Shown here: piece after piece, positions 54,866 to 63,570 of the stretch
How positions within the stretch are numbered: position 1 is the stretch's first letter
Layout of the letters: each line of letters opens with the position of its first letter
From: Sandaracinus sp.
GTDB lineage: Bacteria; Myxococcota_A; Polyangia; Polyangiales; Houyiibacteriaceae
Length of the DNA: 64,000 nucleotides
Direction of reading: 5' to 3'
NCBI GenBank assembly: GCA_002699025.1
Contig: PABA01000162.1
Coordinates: forward strand, 44,038-108,037
The notes under the pieces: generated by a model
The model's database searches: none
What the model was told of the DNA's origin: nothing
Seen by the model: the letters and a program-made list of their open reading frames with translations, nothing else
Program-made: the position numbers and the translations under genes

Positions 54866-56428
54866 GTGTCCTCGCTCGAGCTCCTTCGCCGCGCCCTCCC
54901 CCTCGCCCTCCTCGCCGCCTCGCTCCTCGCCTGCGGCGACGACTCCGAGCCCGACTCGGGCGCCGCGGACGCCGCCGCACCGGACGCGAGCGCCCCGGAC
55001 GCCGGCGTGGACGGGGGAGCAGGCGAGGAGCGCTGGGTCCACCCGCCCTGCGACGCGCCCGCCGGCCCCTTGGCGCCCTTCTCCACCCGCTGCCAGCACT
55101 TCGTCGACGACGCGGGCCGGGTCGCCATCCTCCGCGGCGTGAACGCGCGCGTCGAGGGCGTCTTCGACGTCACCTTCGACGACGGCCGGGCGCCCCTCGA
55201 GCCCATCCCGGCCTTCACCGCCGCCGACGCGACGCGCATGCGCGAGCTCGGCTTCGACCTGCTCCGCCTGCCGATCAATTGGTCGGCCGTCGAGCCCGAG
55301 GACACGGAGCCGCCGACCTACGACGACGCCTACCTCGCGCGCGTCCAGGAGGTCGTCGACCTCTGCCGGGCCGCCGGCGTCTACGTGATCCTCGACTTCC
55401 ACCAGGACGCCTACTCGAAGCACATCGGCGAGGACGGCGCGCCCCTCTGGGCCATCGAGCCGCCGCCCGAGATGCTCCTCGAGGGCCCGCTCGACGACCT
55501 CGAGGAGCGCCGCACCTCGGGCCAGGTCCTCGCCGCCTTCGAGACCTTCTTCGGCGACGCCGAGCCCGGGCCCACGCTGCGCGCCCGCTTCGCCGCCATG
55601 GCCGCCCACGTCGCCGAGGCCTTCGCCGGCGACGAGGCCGTCTTCGGCTACGAGACCTTCAACGAGCCCATCGGCGACTTCGATCAGGTCGCGCGCCTGA
55701 ACGTGCTCGTCGCCGAGGCCATGCGCGAGGCCGACCCGGCGCACCCGATCCTCTTCGAGCCGCCCGTGCTCCAGCGGAACCTCACGGACCGCTCCGGGCT
55801 GCCCGAGGCGCCCTTCCCCGTGAGCGGCGGCGTCTACGCGCCGCACATCTACACGCTCGCCTTCTTCGGCTCGGACGCGCAGCGCGAGTCCTTCACGCGG
55901 GCGTCGCTCCGGCGCGGGCACCTCAGCGCGGCCCAGGAGGCGCTCGCCTGGGGGACGCCGCTGCTGGTCGGGGAGTGGGGCTGGGATCCGGACGGGATCC
56001 GGGCCGACGACTACTACCGGCTGCAGCAGGATCTGCACGACGAGTTCGGGGCGAGCACGGCGCTCTGGCTCTGGAAGGAGCGCTCCCAGGGGCGCTGGGG
56101 TCTCTTCGAGTACGACGACGCGAGCGAGACCTGGAGCGAGCGCCCGGAGATGATCGCGCGGGTGACTCGGCCGCGGCCCGAGCGCATCGCCGGCTGGCCC
56201 GAGACCTGGCGCTGGGACGACGAGGCCGGGGAGCTCTCGCTCCGCTACGCGGGGGACGCGGCGGTGACGGCGCCGACGGTGCTCTACCTCCCCGAGCTCC
56301 CGGAAGGCCGCTGGTCCGTGCGCTGCGACGGGGCGCCCGTGGAGGTCTCCCGGGAGCCGGCGACGGGGCGCGTGGAGGTGCCCTGCGGCGGGCCGGGGAG
56401 CCACGAGGTGCTGGCCGCGCGCGAGTGA
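54866..56428 (+). CDS. GH5 family glycoside hydrolase lipoprotein (endoglycoceramidase-like)
   Basis: A 520-aa exported lipoprotein; lipobox LLAASLLAC, then an Asp/Ala linker. The (beta/alpha)8 barrel covers residues about 70-440: LRGVNARVEG, LGFDLLRLPINWSAVEPE, YVILDFHQDAYSKHI, then acid/base Glu in ETFNEPIGD (near residue 265), PHIYTLAFFG and nucleophile Glu in VGEWGWDPDG (near 369). The pattern is that of endoglycoceramidase-type GH5 proteins that split sugars from glycolipids; beta-glucan or other substrates are possible. A C-terminal beta-sandwich of about 80 residues is also typical. GTG 54866 is set by lipobox and the TATCCC box. Confidence 0.88.
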   Translation: MSSLELLRRALPLALLAASLLACGDDSEPDSGAADAAAPDASAPDAGVDGGAGEERWVHPPCDAPAGPLAPFSTRCQHFVDDAGRVAILRGVNARVEGVFDVTFDDGRAPLEPIPAFTAADATRMRELGFDLLRLPINWSAVEPEDTEPPTYDDAYLARVQEVVDLCRAAGVYVILDFHQDAYSKHIGEDGAPLWAIEPPPEMLLEGPLDDLEERRTSGQVLAAFETFFGDAEPGPTLRARFAAMAAHVAEAFAGDEAVFGYETFNEPIGDFDQVARLNVLVAEAMREADPAHPILFEPPVLQRNLTDRSGLPEAPFPVSGGVYAPHIYTLAFFGSDAQRESFTRASLRRGHLSAAQEALAWGTPLLVGEWGWDPDGIRADDYYRLQQDLHDEFGASTALWLWKERSQGRWGLFEYDDASETWSERPEMIARVTRPRPERIAGWPETWRWDDEAGELSLRYAGDAAVTAPTVLYLPELPEGRWSVRCDGAPVEVSREPATGRVEVPCGGPGSHEVLAARE

Positions 56429-56527
56429 GGGCGGCGCCGGGGGGCCGGTGAAAGCGCCTCGCGACGGGCTCGACCGCGCGGGAATTGCTTGACTTGCCGC
56501 GCCCCGAGAATCATTCCTTCGGCTCTC

Positions 56528-57739
56528 GTGGGGTTTTTCGAGCGGCTCTCGGCGGACTGGCTGGTCCTCCTCATCCCCTTGTTCAGCGCGTTCGTCGGCT
56601 GGTTCACGAACGTCATCGCGATCCGCATGATGTTCTACCCCACCGAGTTCCGGGGGATCCGGCCGTTCCTCGGCTGGCAGGGCATCGTGCCGGCGAACGC
56701 CCAGCGCCTCGCCAAGATGAGCACGCGGCTCATCCTCACGAAGCTGCTCAGCCTCGAGGAGCTCTTCGCCAGCTTCAAGGGCGAGGAGTTCGCGGACGAG
56801 CTCGATCAGGTCGTCGAGGAGATCACCGAGCAGGTGATCGACGAGGTCGCGACCAAGCGCGCGCCGGAGATGTGGAAGAACGCCGGCGAGTTCATGCAGC
56901 AGCAGATCCGGGACCAGGTGAAGGAGGAGGTCCGCAAGGTCGCGGTCCAGATCGTCGACGACTTCTCGGAGAACATCACGGACATCCTCGACCTGGAGAA
57001 GGTCGTCCTCGAGGCCGTCGAGGAGGACAAGGAGCTCATGAGCATGATGTTCCTCCAGGTCGGCTCGCAGGAGTTCAAGTTCATCGAGAACTCGGGGATC
57101 TGGTTCGGCTTCCTCTTCGGCGTGATCCAGATGGTCATCTGGCTCTACGCGCCGGCCGACTGGGTCCTGCCGGCGGCGGGCTTCTTCGTCGGCTACGCGA
57201 CGAACTGGGTGGCGCTGAAGCTGATCTTCAACCCGCGCGAGCCGAAGAAGGTGGGCCCCTTCACGCTGCAGGGCGTCTTCCACAAGCGGCAGCGCGAGGT
57301 CTCGCGGGAGTTCTCGAAGCTGACGGCGGGCAAGGTGCTGAACGCCGACAACATCACGAAGACCGTGACCACCGGGAAGACGGCGGAGCGGATCTTCGAG
57401 ATCGTCGACGAGCACGTGAACGCGCTCATCGAGAAGTACCTGCAGCACCCGATGGCGGCGATGCTGCTGCCCGAGGACGAGCGCGAGCCGCTCCGGCAGG
57501 AGCTGACGCAGCGCATCCGCGACGAGCTGCCCAAGGAGGGCGGGCTGCTGCACACGTTCGCGGGCAAGGCCGTGGACATCAAGCACGAGCTCAACCACCG
57601 GATGGAGCAGCTGCCGCCGGACGAGTTCGAGGGCGTGCTCCGGCCCGCGTTCCAGCAGGACGAGTGGAAGCTGATCCTCGCGGGCGCCGCGCTCGGCCTC
57701 GCCGCCGGCGTGCTCCAGCTCGTCTACGTCTTCAGCTGA
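56528..57739 (+). CDS. DUF445 family membrane protein
   Basis: A 403-aa protein with a membrane segment near each end and one or two in the middle. LSADWLVLLIPLFSAFVGWFTNVIAIRMMFYP at the start and ADWVLPAAGFFVGYATNWVALKLIFNPREPKK near residue 225 are the repeated GWxTNxxAIxMxFxP core of DUF445. Between them are long acidic helices likely in the cytoplasm or periplasm. DUF445 proteins are of unknown function, associated with envelope integrity in some bacteria. GTG 56528 is chosen as the start next to the first membrane segment. A TTGACT at 56489-56494 may be a -35 box. Confidence 0.82.
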   Translation: MGFFERLSADWLVLLIPLFSAFVGWFTNVIAIRMMFYPTEFRGIRPFLGWQGIVPANAQRLAKMSTRLILTKLLSLEELFASFKGEEFADELDQVVEEITEQVIDEVATKRAPEMWKNAGEFMQQQIRDQVKEEVRKVAVQIVDDFSENITDILDLEKVVLEAVEEDKELMSMMFLQVGSQEFKFIENSGIWFGFLFGVIQMVIWLYAPADWVLPAAGFFVGYATNWVALKLIFNPREPKKVGPFTLQGVFHKRQREVSREFSKLTAGKVLNADNITKTVTTGKTAERIFEIVDEHVNALIEKYLQHPMAAMLLPEDEREPLRQELTQRIRDELPKEGGLLHTFAGKAVDIKHELNHRMEQLPPDEFEGVLRPAFQQDEWKLILAGAALGLAAGVLQLVYVFS

Positions 57740-57778
57740 GCGCCGGGTCCAGCCCATCGACGGCGGAGCCGGACCCCC

Positions 57779-57880
57779 ATCTTCCGCGGAGCGCCGTCTC
57801 CCGCGGACCGCCGTCTTCCGCCGAGCGCCGTCTTCCGCAGCCGTCTTCCGCAGCCGTCTTCCGCAGCCGTCTTCCGCCCA
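57779..57880. repeat. 13-nt tandem repeat CCGTCTTCCGCAG
   Basis: Three exact 13-nt units (57828-57866) plus a partial fourth, preceded by diverged units (CCGTCTCCCGCGGA and similar). It fills most of the gap between the convergent DUF445 and ATP-grasp stops. No gene or hairpin seen. Confidence 0.75.
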
Positions 57881-57926
57881 GGCCCGCCGAGAGCGGCCCC
57901 GCGGCCGCGTCGGCCAGCCCGTCGGC

Positions 57927-58796
57927 TCAGACGCGCCAGCCCATGGTGTAGCGCGCGTTGATCTCGCTCAGGGCGACCAGCTCGCCCTCGCCGCCGTCCT
58001 CCCAGACGTAGGCGTCGAGGCCGAAGGGCCCCCGGTAGCCCGCGGCCGCGAGCGCCTCCGCGACCTCCTCGCAGCCCGCCCGGAGCCGCCTCGCCCAGCG
58101 CTCGGGGAGCCGCGCCTCGCCGAGGTCGACGGTCGCCTGCCAGGCGCCCCCGCGCACGGCCTGCTCCCGCGGCACGCCGAGCTTCCATCGGCCCGGCCCC
58201 GCCACCCAGCCGTGGACGACGAGCTCGAGGCGGATGGCGAGCTCCGGCTCGAGCTGGAGCCCCCCGCGCCGCAGCCCGGCCGCGAGCCAGGCCCGCTCGG
58301 CCTCCGTGGGCGCCCCCGGCGCGAGCACCCGCTGGCCGCGCCCCGCCACGCCGAAGGCCCGCTTCACCCGCCAGGCGCCGACGCCCACGGGCGGCGCGCT
58401 CGCGAGCACCCGCACCACCTCGGCCTCGGCGTCGCCCACCTCGGCCGGGTGGACGAAGCGCGCGCCGGGCGGCCCGGCCCCCAGCGCGGCGGCGAAGGCG
58501 CGATCGTTCACCCGCCGCACGGTCTCGGGCGCGGGCCAGTCCTCGACCCGCGCCCCCGCCGCCTCGAGGCGCCGGCGCGCCGTGGCGGTCCGGCACCAGG
58601 CCCGCCCGACCCGGCCGCCCGCCTCGCGCTCCCCGAGCAGCGCGTCCCCCGGCCGGAAGAGCGCCCGCCGCGCGGCCTCGCGCACCGCCTCCATCCGCGC
58701 CGCCAGCCGCGCGTTCGGCGTGAGCGGACGCCCGGCCGCGAGCTCGCGCTCCGCGTCCAGGTTCAGGAGCCAGACGGCCGGCTCATCGTCCCGCAC
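57927..58796 (-). CDS. ATP-grasp family protein
   Basis: A 289-aa protein of the ATP-grasp ligase fold. The N-terminal part is variable; the middle WRVKRAFGVAGRGQRVL matches the ATP-binding Lys/Gly-rich loop, LEPELAIRLELVVHGWV the second nucleotide-binding part, and YRGPFGLDAYVWEDG then ALSEINARYTMGW the metal-binding Glu/Asn end. ATP-grasp enzymes form amide or ester bonds through an acyl-phosphate; this one is close to the PylC/carbamoyl phosphate synthase-like small members. It starts at GTG 58796, overlapping the upstream DUF455 stop by 14 nt, so the two are co-translated. Substrate unknown. Confidence 0.75.
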   Translation of the reverse strand: MRDDEPAVWLLNLDAERELAAGRPLTPNARLAARMEAVREAARRALFRPGDALLGEREAGGRVGRAWCRTATARRRLEAAGARVEDWPAPETVRRVNDRAFAAALGAGPPGARFVHPAEVGDAEAEVVRVLASAPPVGVGAWRVKRAFGVAGRGQRVLAPGAPTEAERAWLAAGLRRGGLQLEPELAIRLELVVHGWVAGPGRWKLGVPREQAVRGGAWQATVDLGEARLPERWARRLRAGCEEVAEALAAAGYRGPFGLDAYVWEDGGEGELVALSEINARYTMGWRV

Positions 58797-59613
58797 GATC
58801 CGCCTCGGCGTCGAAGCGCGGCGCCGGGCTCCAGGCCTCGAGCGCGTCCAGGAAGGCCTCGTCGAGCCCGGCGGCCGCCCGCGCCGCCCGGTCGAGGGGC
58901 TTGCCGCGGAGAACCATCGGCGAGAGCGGCGGCGGCAGCTCCTCGACCCAGGCGTCGAAGTCGAGCGCCCCCTTCCAGGTCGCGAACCAGCGCGCGGCGA
59001 AGCGCACGTGCGCGATCTCCTCCCGGCCGATGCGCTCCTGGATCGCCGCGCCCTCCTCGTCCCCCACCTCGCGGAACCAGCCCGCGTAGCGGCGCGTGTG
59101 CTCGAGGTTGCCCCCCTCGAAGCCGAGGCCCATCGCGGCCACGAACTGGAGCGGCGTGGCGCAGGCGACCATGCGCTCCCAGAACCAGTCGCGCACGGGG
59201 ATGGCGCCGAAGCGCACGCCGAGCCGCTCCATGTGGGCCGCGTAGAGCTGCGCGTGGCGGACCTCGTCGAGGGCGATCTCCACGAGCCCCCGGCGGAAGG
59301 GCTCGGGCGTCTCCGGGTAGGCGAGGACCGCCCAGCACATCAGCTCGGCGGCCTGGAGCTCGTGGTGGAGGAAGCCGTGGAGGAGCCGACCCCGGGCGCG
59401 CGGATCCCCGAGGGCGCCGCGCTTCGGCTTCTTCGGGGCCTTCGCCGCCACCTCGAGGCCGGGCCGGGTCGGGCGGAGCTCCGGGCGCGGAGCCGGGCGG
59501 GGGGCGCGGAAGGCCGTCGGCGGCGCGGGCGGCGCGAGCTTCCCGGCGAGGGAGCTGGCGCGCACGTAGCCTTCGGCCCATGCTTCGACATCGTCGAACG
59601 TTTCCGGCGTCAT
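58783..59613 (-). CDS. DUF455 family ferritin-like protein
   Basis: A 276-aa protein with a four-helix bundle. The metal-ligand pattern typical for ferritin-like proteins is present: HHELQAAELMCW, IALDEVRHAQLYAAHM (ExxH), and ERIGREEIAHVRFAARW (ExxH). It fits the DUF455 group, which is related to MiaE-like diiron proteins. The N-terminal 60 residues are a Pro/Arg-rich tail. ATG 59613 opens a pair with the ATP-grasp gene. An oxidative or oxygenase role on a product of its partner is inference only. Confidence 0.8.
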   Translation of the reverse strand: MTPETFDDVEAWAEGYVRASSLAGKLAPPAPPTAFRAPRPAPRPELRPTRPGLEVAAKAPKKPKRGALGDPRARGRLLHGFLHHELQAAELMCWAVLAYPETPEPFRRGLVEIALDEVRHAQLYAAHMERLGVRFGAIPVRDWFWERMVACATPLQFVAAMGLGFEGGNLEHTRRYAGWFREVGDEEGAAIQERIGREEIAHVRFAARWFATWKGALDFDAWVEELPPPLSPMVLRGKPLDRAARAAAGLDEAFLDALEAWSPAPRFDAEADRAGR

Positions 59614-59754
59614 CGTCCTCTCCGCGCGCGGCGCATCCCGCGCGGCGCAAGGTAGCAAGCCCGCCGCGCGACGCCGCCCCAAGGTGTCGAATGCGCAACA
59701 ACCCCGCTGAGGCGGGCTGCCTCGCGGAGCGGCGGTGATAATGCACCCCGACCC

Positions 59755-60429
59755 ATGCGCATCCCGCTCGCCAACCTGCTCAGCAAGAGCCCGCTCCCGC
59801 GCGTGGGCGAGCTGATGACGAGCGTGCGGACCTGCGCGGACAAGGTCCCCGAGCTGGTGCGGGCCCTCAACGCCGGCGACCAGGCCCTCGTCGAGCGCCT
59901 GGCCAAGGAGACGAGCATCCTCGAGGGCGCCGCCGACGAGGTGAAGAACCTCGCCCGCGCCGAGATGCCCGTGCGCCTCTTCCTCCCGGTCGATCGCCGC
60001 GACGTGCTCCGCCTCGTGAGCGAGATCGACGCCGTCGCCGATTGCGCCGAGGACGTCGGGGTGCTCCTCACGCTGCGCCCGCTGATCGTGCCGACGGGCA
60101 TGGGCGAGGTGCTCGAGGAGTTCGTCGACCAGGTCATGCACACGGTCGGCGCCGCGGAGGATCTCGTGGGCACGCTCGACCGGCTGGTGAAGGCCAGCTT
60201 CGGCGGCGCCGCCTCCGACGAGGCCCTCGCCTTCGTCGACGAGCTCGGCCGGCGCGAGCACGAGGCCGACAAGCTCCAGGACCAGTGCGCGAAGGCCCTC
60301 TTCCGCGCCGAGGACGAGCTCCCGCCGGTCGCGATCTTCATGTGGACGAAGGTCCTCAACAAGATCGGCGACATGGCGAACCACGCCGAGAACGTCGGCG
60401 ACCAGTTCCGCCTCTTCGTCGCGCGCTGA
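59755..60429 (+). CDS. PhoU-like DUF47/TIGR00153 protein
   Basis: A 224-aa all-helical protein. SILEGAADEVKNLARAEMPVRLFLPVDRRDVLRLVSEIDAVADCAEDVGVLL contains the E..AD..K..... and E.D..AD.AED patterns of DUF47 (TIGR00153), the PhoU-like partner of Pit phosphate transporters; WTKVLNKIGDMANHAENVGDQ is the second repeat, with the Asp/Glu residues that bind metal. A GATAAT box lies 12 nt before ATG 59755. The Pit gene follows after 66 nt. It probably modulates phosphate uptake. Confidence 0.9.
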   Translation: MRIPLANLLSKSPLPRVGELMTSVRTCADKVPELVRALNAGDQALVERLAKETSILEGAADEVKNLARAEMPVRLFLPVDRRDVLRLVSEIDAVADCAEDVGVLLTLRPLIVPTGMGEVLEEFVDQVMHTVGAAEDLVGTLDRLVKASFGGAASDEALAFVDELGRREHEADKLQDQCAKALFRAEDELPPVAIFMWTKVLNKIGDMANHAENVGDQFRLFVAR

Positions 60430-60495
60430 CCCCCGCGCTGACCCCCGCCCGAGGACGGCGTAGAGTGCGCCGCGCGGGCGCAGCCCCGATTCCCC

Positions 60496-61734
60496 ATGGA
60501 CGGCGTCACCCTCCTCCTGGCGGCCACCGCCATCTCCGGGCTCTACATGGCCTGGAACATCGGCGCGAACGACGTCGCCAACGCCATGGGCACGTCCGTC
60601 GGGAGCGGCGCCCTGACGCTCCGGAGCGCGCTGATCGTCGCCGCCCTCTTCGAATTCGTCGGCGCCCTCTTCGCCGGCGGCACGGTCACGCGCACGATCA
60701 GCGCCGGCATCGTGGAGACGGAGGTCATCGGCGGCGATCCGCTCGTGATGGCCGTCGGCATGACCGCCTGCCTGATCGCGGCGTCGATCTGGCTGCACAT
60801 CGCCACCTCGAAGGGCTGGCCCGTCTCGACGACGCACTCGATCGTCGGCGCCGTGCTCGGCTTCGGGCTCTACGTCGGCGGCGGCTCGGGCGTCCGCTGG
60901 GGCGTCCTCGGGAGCATCGTCGCGAGCTGGTTCCTCTCGCCGGCGCTCGGCGGCCTCCTCGGCTACGCGATCTTCAGCCTCATCAAGCGCCGCGTGCTCA
61001 ACGCGCCCGACGCCCTGGCCGGGCTCCACCGCATCGGCCCCCCGCTGGCCTTCGTCGTCCTCACGGTCGTGGCCTTCGCCATCACCTACGAGGGCGTGGA
61101 GCAGCTCCGCCTCGACCAGCCGGCCCGGATCGCCCTGCCCATCGCGAGCGCCGTCGGCCTCGTCGGCGCGCTGATCGTCCACGTCATGCTCCGCTCGCGC
61201 CGCTCGCTCCTCGGCGACGGCTCCCCCACGGACCGGGCCGAGCGCCTCTTCCTCGTGCTCCAGGTGCTCACGGCCTGCGCCGTGGCCTTCGCGCACGGCA
61301 GCAACGACGTCGCGAACGCCGTCGGTCCCATGGCGGCGGTCTTCCACGCCATGAGCGAGGGCGTCGCCGAGCAGGTCGCCATCCCCCTGAACGTGTTGAT
61401 GATCGGCGCCTTCGGCATCGTGCTCGGCCTCGGCACCTATGGCTTCCGCGTGATGGCCACCGTCGGCAGCGAGATCACCGCGCTGACGCCGAGCCGGGGC
61501 TTCGCGGCGGAGGCGGCGGCGGCCATCGTCATCGTGCTGGCGAGCAAGCTCGGGCTCCCGGTCAGCACGACCCACACGATCGTCGGCGCCATCGTCGGCG
61601 TCGGGCTCGCGCGGAGCTTCGGCGCCGTGAACCTGGACGTCATCCGCGGGGTGCTGGCGAGCTGGCTGATCACCGTGCCCTTCGCCGCGCTGATCTCGGC
61701 GGCGCTGGTCGCGCTCGTCACCGCCTTCCTCTGA
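60496..61734 (+). CDS. pit: inorganic phosphate transporter, Pit family
   Basis: A 412-aa membrane protein with 10 or more helices. The two family repeats are clear: MAWNIGANDVANAMGTSVGSGALT at the N-terminus and FAHGSNDVANAVGPMAAVF in the second half (the GANDVANA motif), and the paired GWPVSTTHSIVGAVLGF and GLPVSTTHTIVGAIVGVG. Low-affinity H+ (or Na+) coupled uptake of phosphate as metal phosphate. A long loop (residues about 225-255) separates the halves. The PhoU-like gene upstream is its usual partner. Confidence 0.95.
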   Translation: MDGVTLLLAATAISGLYMAWNIGANDVANAMGTSVGSGALTLRSALIVAALFEFVGALFAGGTVTRTISAGIVETEVIGGDPLVMAVGMTACLIAASIWLHIATSKGWPVSTTHSIVGAVLGFGLYVGGGSGVRWGVLGSIVASWFLSPALGGLLGYAIFSLIKRRVLNAPDALAGLHRIGPPLAFVVLTVVAFAITYEGVEQLRLDQPARIALPIASAVGLVGALIVHVMLRSRRSLLGDGSPTDRAERLFLVLQVLTACAVAFAHGSNDVANAVGPMAAVFHAMSEGVAEQVAIPLNVLMIGAFGIVLGLGTYGFRVMATVGSEITALTPSRGFAAEAAAAIVIVLASKLGLPVSTTHTIVGAIVGVGLARSFGAVNLDVIRGVLASWLITVPFAALISAALVALVTAFL

Positions 61735-61796
61735 GGACGGGCGGGCGATCGGGGGCCGCGACGAAAAGTCGTTTGGCGACGGGGACTTGTGACCCG

Positions 61797-61822
61797 CCTC
61801 ACGTGAGGCCGAACACGTGAGG
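61797..61822. promoter_or_regulatory. candidate operator upstream of boxB: CACGTG pair
   Basis: CCTCACGTGAGG at 61797-61808 is a perfect 12-bp palindrome, and CACGTGAGG recurs at 61814-61822. The two CACGTG cores are 14 nt apart and lie about 50-70 nt before the boxB start. They look like a dimeric repressor or activator site. The regulator is not in the window. Confidence 0.5.
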
Positions 61823-61868
61823 CGCCACACTGTCGGAGCACGGTCACGCTCCTAGCTTTCCGCCCACG

Positions 61869-63293
61869 ATGTCCCTGACCGATTCCATCCCCAACAACGT
61901 CGACCTGGGGTCCGACCGCAAGCTCCTCCGCGCCCTCGAGAAGTGGCAGCCCAACTTCATCGAGTGGTGGAAGGACATGGGCCCCGAGGGCTTCCAGGAG
62001 GACCAGATCTGGCTCCGGACGGCCATCAGCGTCGATGCGAGCGGCTGGGCGAACTACGAGTACGTCCGCATGCCCGAGTACCGGTGGGGCATCTTCCTCA
62101 CGCCGCGCGACGAGCGCCGGCCCATCGGCTTCGGCGACGAGGCGGACCGGCTCGCCTGGGAGGAGGTCCCCGGTGAGCTCCGCGGGATGCTGCGGCGGAT
62201 CATCGTCACGCAGGCGGACACGGAGCCGGCGAGCGTCGAGCAGCAGCGCCTGCTCGGGAAGACCGCGCCCTCGCTCTACGACCTGCGGAACCTCTTCCAG
62301 GTGAACGTGGAGGAGGGCCGGCACCTCTGGGCGATGGTGCACCTGCTGCACCAGTACTTCGGGCGGGACGGGCGCGAGGAGGCCGAGGCGCTGCTCCAGC
62401 GGCGGAGCGGGGACGTGGACAAGCCGCGCATCCTCTCGACGTTCAACGAGCGCACCGACGAGTGGCTCTCCTTCTTCATGTTCACGATGTTCACGGACCG
62501 GGACGGCAAGTATCAGCTCTCGGCCCTGAGCGAGTCGGGCTTCGATCCGCTCGCCCGCGCGACGCAGTTCATGCTGACCGAGGAGGCCTTCCACCTCTTC
62601 GTCGGCGAGACCGGCATCGGGCGCATCGTGCAGCGGGCCGCCGAGGCGACGCTGAAGGACCCGAACGGCGACGCGCGCAACCAGGGCGCGATCGACCTGC
62701 CGACGATCCAGAAGTGGATCAACTTCTGGTTCTCGAGCGCCATCGAGCTCTTCGGTGGGGAGATCAGCTCGAACGCGGCCGACTACTTCGCGACCGGGCT
62801 CAAGGGCCGGCACCACGAGCGGAAGAAGTACGAGGAGCACAGCGGGCTGCGGGACATCTACTCGATCCCCGTGGTGAAGGACGGGCGCCTCACGGACGAG
62901 GAGGTGCCGCTCCGGAACGCGATGAACGAGGTGCTCCGGGACGAGTACGTCTCCGACTGCGAGCGCGCCTGCGCCCGCTGGAACAAGCGCATCCAGGAGA
63001 GCGGGCTGACCGGCTTCGAGCTGAAGATCCCGAGCCGGCGCTTCAACCGGTCGATGGGCATCTACGCCGACCACTGCTTCGACCTCGAGGGGCAGATCAT
63101 CTCCGAGGGCGAGTTCGAGAAGCGGAAGAGCGAGTGGCTGCCGACGGCCGAGGACCGCGCGTACGTGCAGTCCGTGATGGTGCCCTGCTACGAGCCCGGG
63201 AAGTTCGCCCCGTGGATCGCGCCGCCGCGCAAGGGCGTGAAGGGCAAGGGCGTGGACTTCGAGTACGTGAAGTTCGCGTCTTCCGCTCGCTGA
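61869..63293 (+). CDS. boxB: benzoyl-CoA 2,3-epoxidase subunit BoxB
   Basis: A 474-aa diiron oxygenase of the aerobic benzoyl-CoA (box) pathway, making the 2,3-epoxide of benzoyl-CoA with reductase BoxA. All six diiron ligands known for Azoarcus BoxB (from memory E120, E150, H153, D211, E240, H243) are seen here one residue earlier: E119 (QADTEPAS), E149 and H152 (NVEEGRHLWAM), D210 (FTDRDGKY), E239 and H242 (TEEAFHLFVG). Length matches the family. The last residues SSAR derive from the repeat behind the gene. BoxA, BoxC and benzoate-CoA ligase are not in the window. Confidence 0.95.
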   Translation: MSLTDSIPNNVDLGSDRKLLRALEKWQPNFIEWWKDMGPEGFQEDQIWLRTAISVDASGWANYEYVRMPEYRWGIFLTPRDERRPIGFGDEADRLAWEEVPGELRGMLRRIIVTQADTEPASVEQQRLLGKTAPSLYDLRNLFQVNVEEGRHLWAMVHLLHQYFGRDGREEAEALLQRRSGDVDKPRILSTFNERTDEWLSFFMFTMFTDRDGKYQLSALSESGFDPLARATQFMLTEEAFHLFVGETGIGRIVQRAAEATLKDPNGDARNQGAIDLPTIQKWINFWFSSAIELFGGEISSNAADYFATGLKGRHHERKKYEEHSGLRDIYSIPVVKDGRLTDEEVPLRNAMNEVLRDEYVSDCERACARWNKRIQESGLTGFELKIPSRRFNRSMGIYADHCFDLEGQIISEGEFEKRKSEWLPTAEDRAYVQSVMVPCYEPGKFAPWIAPPRKGVKGKGVDFEYVKFASSAR

Positions 63294-63563
63294 CGCTCGC
63301 TATTTTTGGCTTACCAGCGCGGCCGTGGGCCGCTCGGCGCGACCTTCGGTCGCGTCACACGGGTCGGTTCTTCGACGCGACGGCGACGCGGCTCCGTGGG
63401 GCCGGGCCACGGGGCGGAGATGGGTGCGCTCCCCTTCGCAGGGGCGTGGCTTTGCCGCGTTCGCGGCCGGAGCGCTCCCCCTCGCAGCGACGTGACGTTG
63501 CCGCGTTCGCGGCCGGAGCGCTCCCCTTCGCAGGGGCGTGGCTTTCCCGCGTTCGCGGCCGGG
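63278..63563. repeat. duplicated segment, copy 1, with hairpins
   Basis: GTCTTCCGCTCGCTGACGCT begins within the boxB 3' end. It contains hairpins GCGGCC-GTG-GGCCGC (63319-63333) and CGCGACC-TTC-GGTCGCG, then GGGTCGGTTCTTCG, then three 46-nt units at 63426, 63472 and 63518. The next copy starts at 63571. The gap 63294-63886 has no gene. Confidence 0.8.
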
Positions 63564-63570
63564 GCGCTCC

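Noticed and set aside
54191..57757. Minus-strand open frame of about 1190 codons over the Nudix, GH5 and DUF445 genes
   Set aside because: Shadow frame; catalytic motifs of Nudix and GH5 are on the plus strand.
57740..57926. Intrinsic terminator in the DUF445/ATP-grasp gap
   Set aside because: The sequence is a tandem 13-nt repeat without inverted symmetry or T tract.
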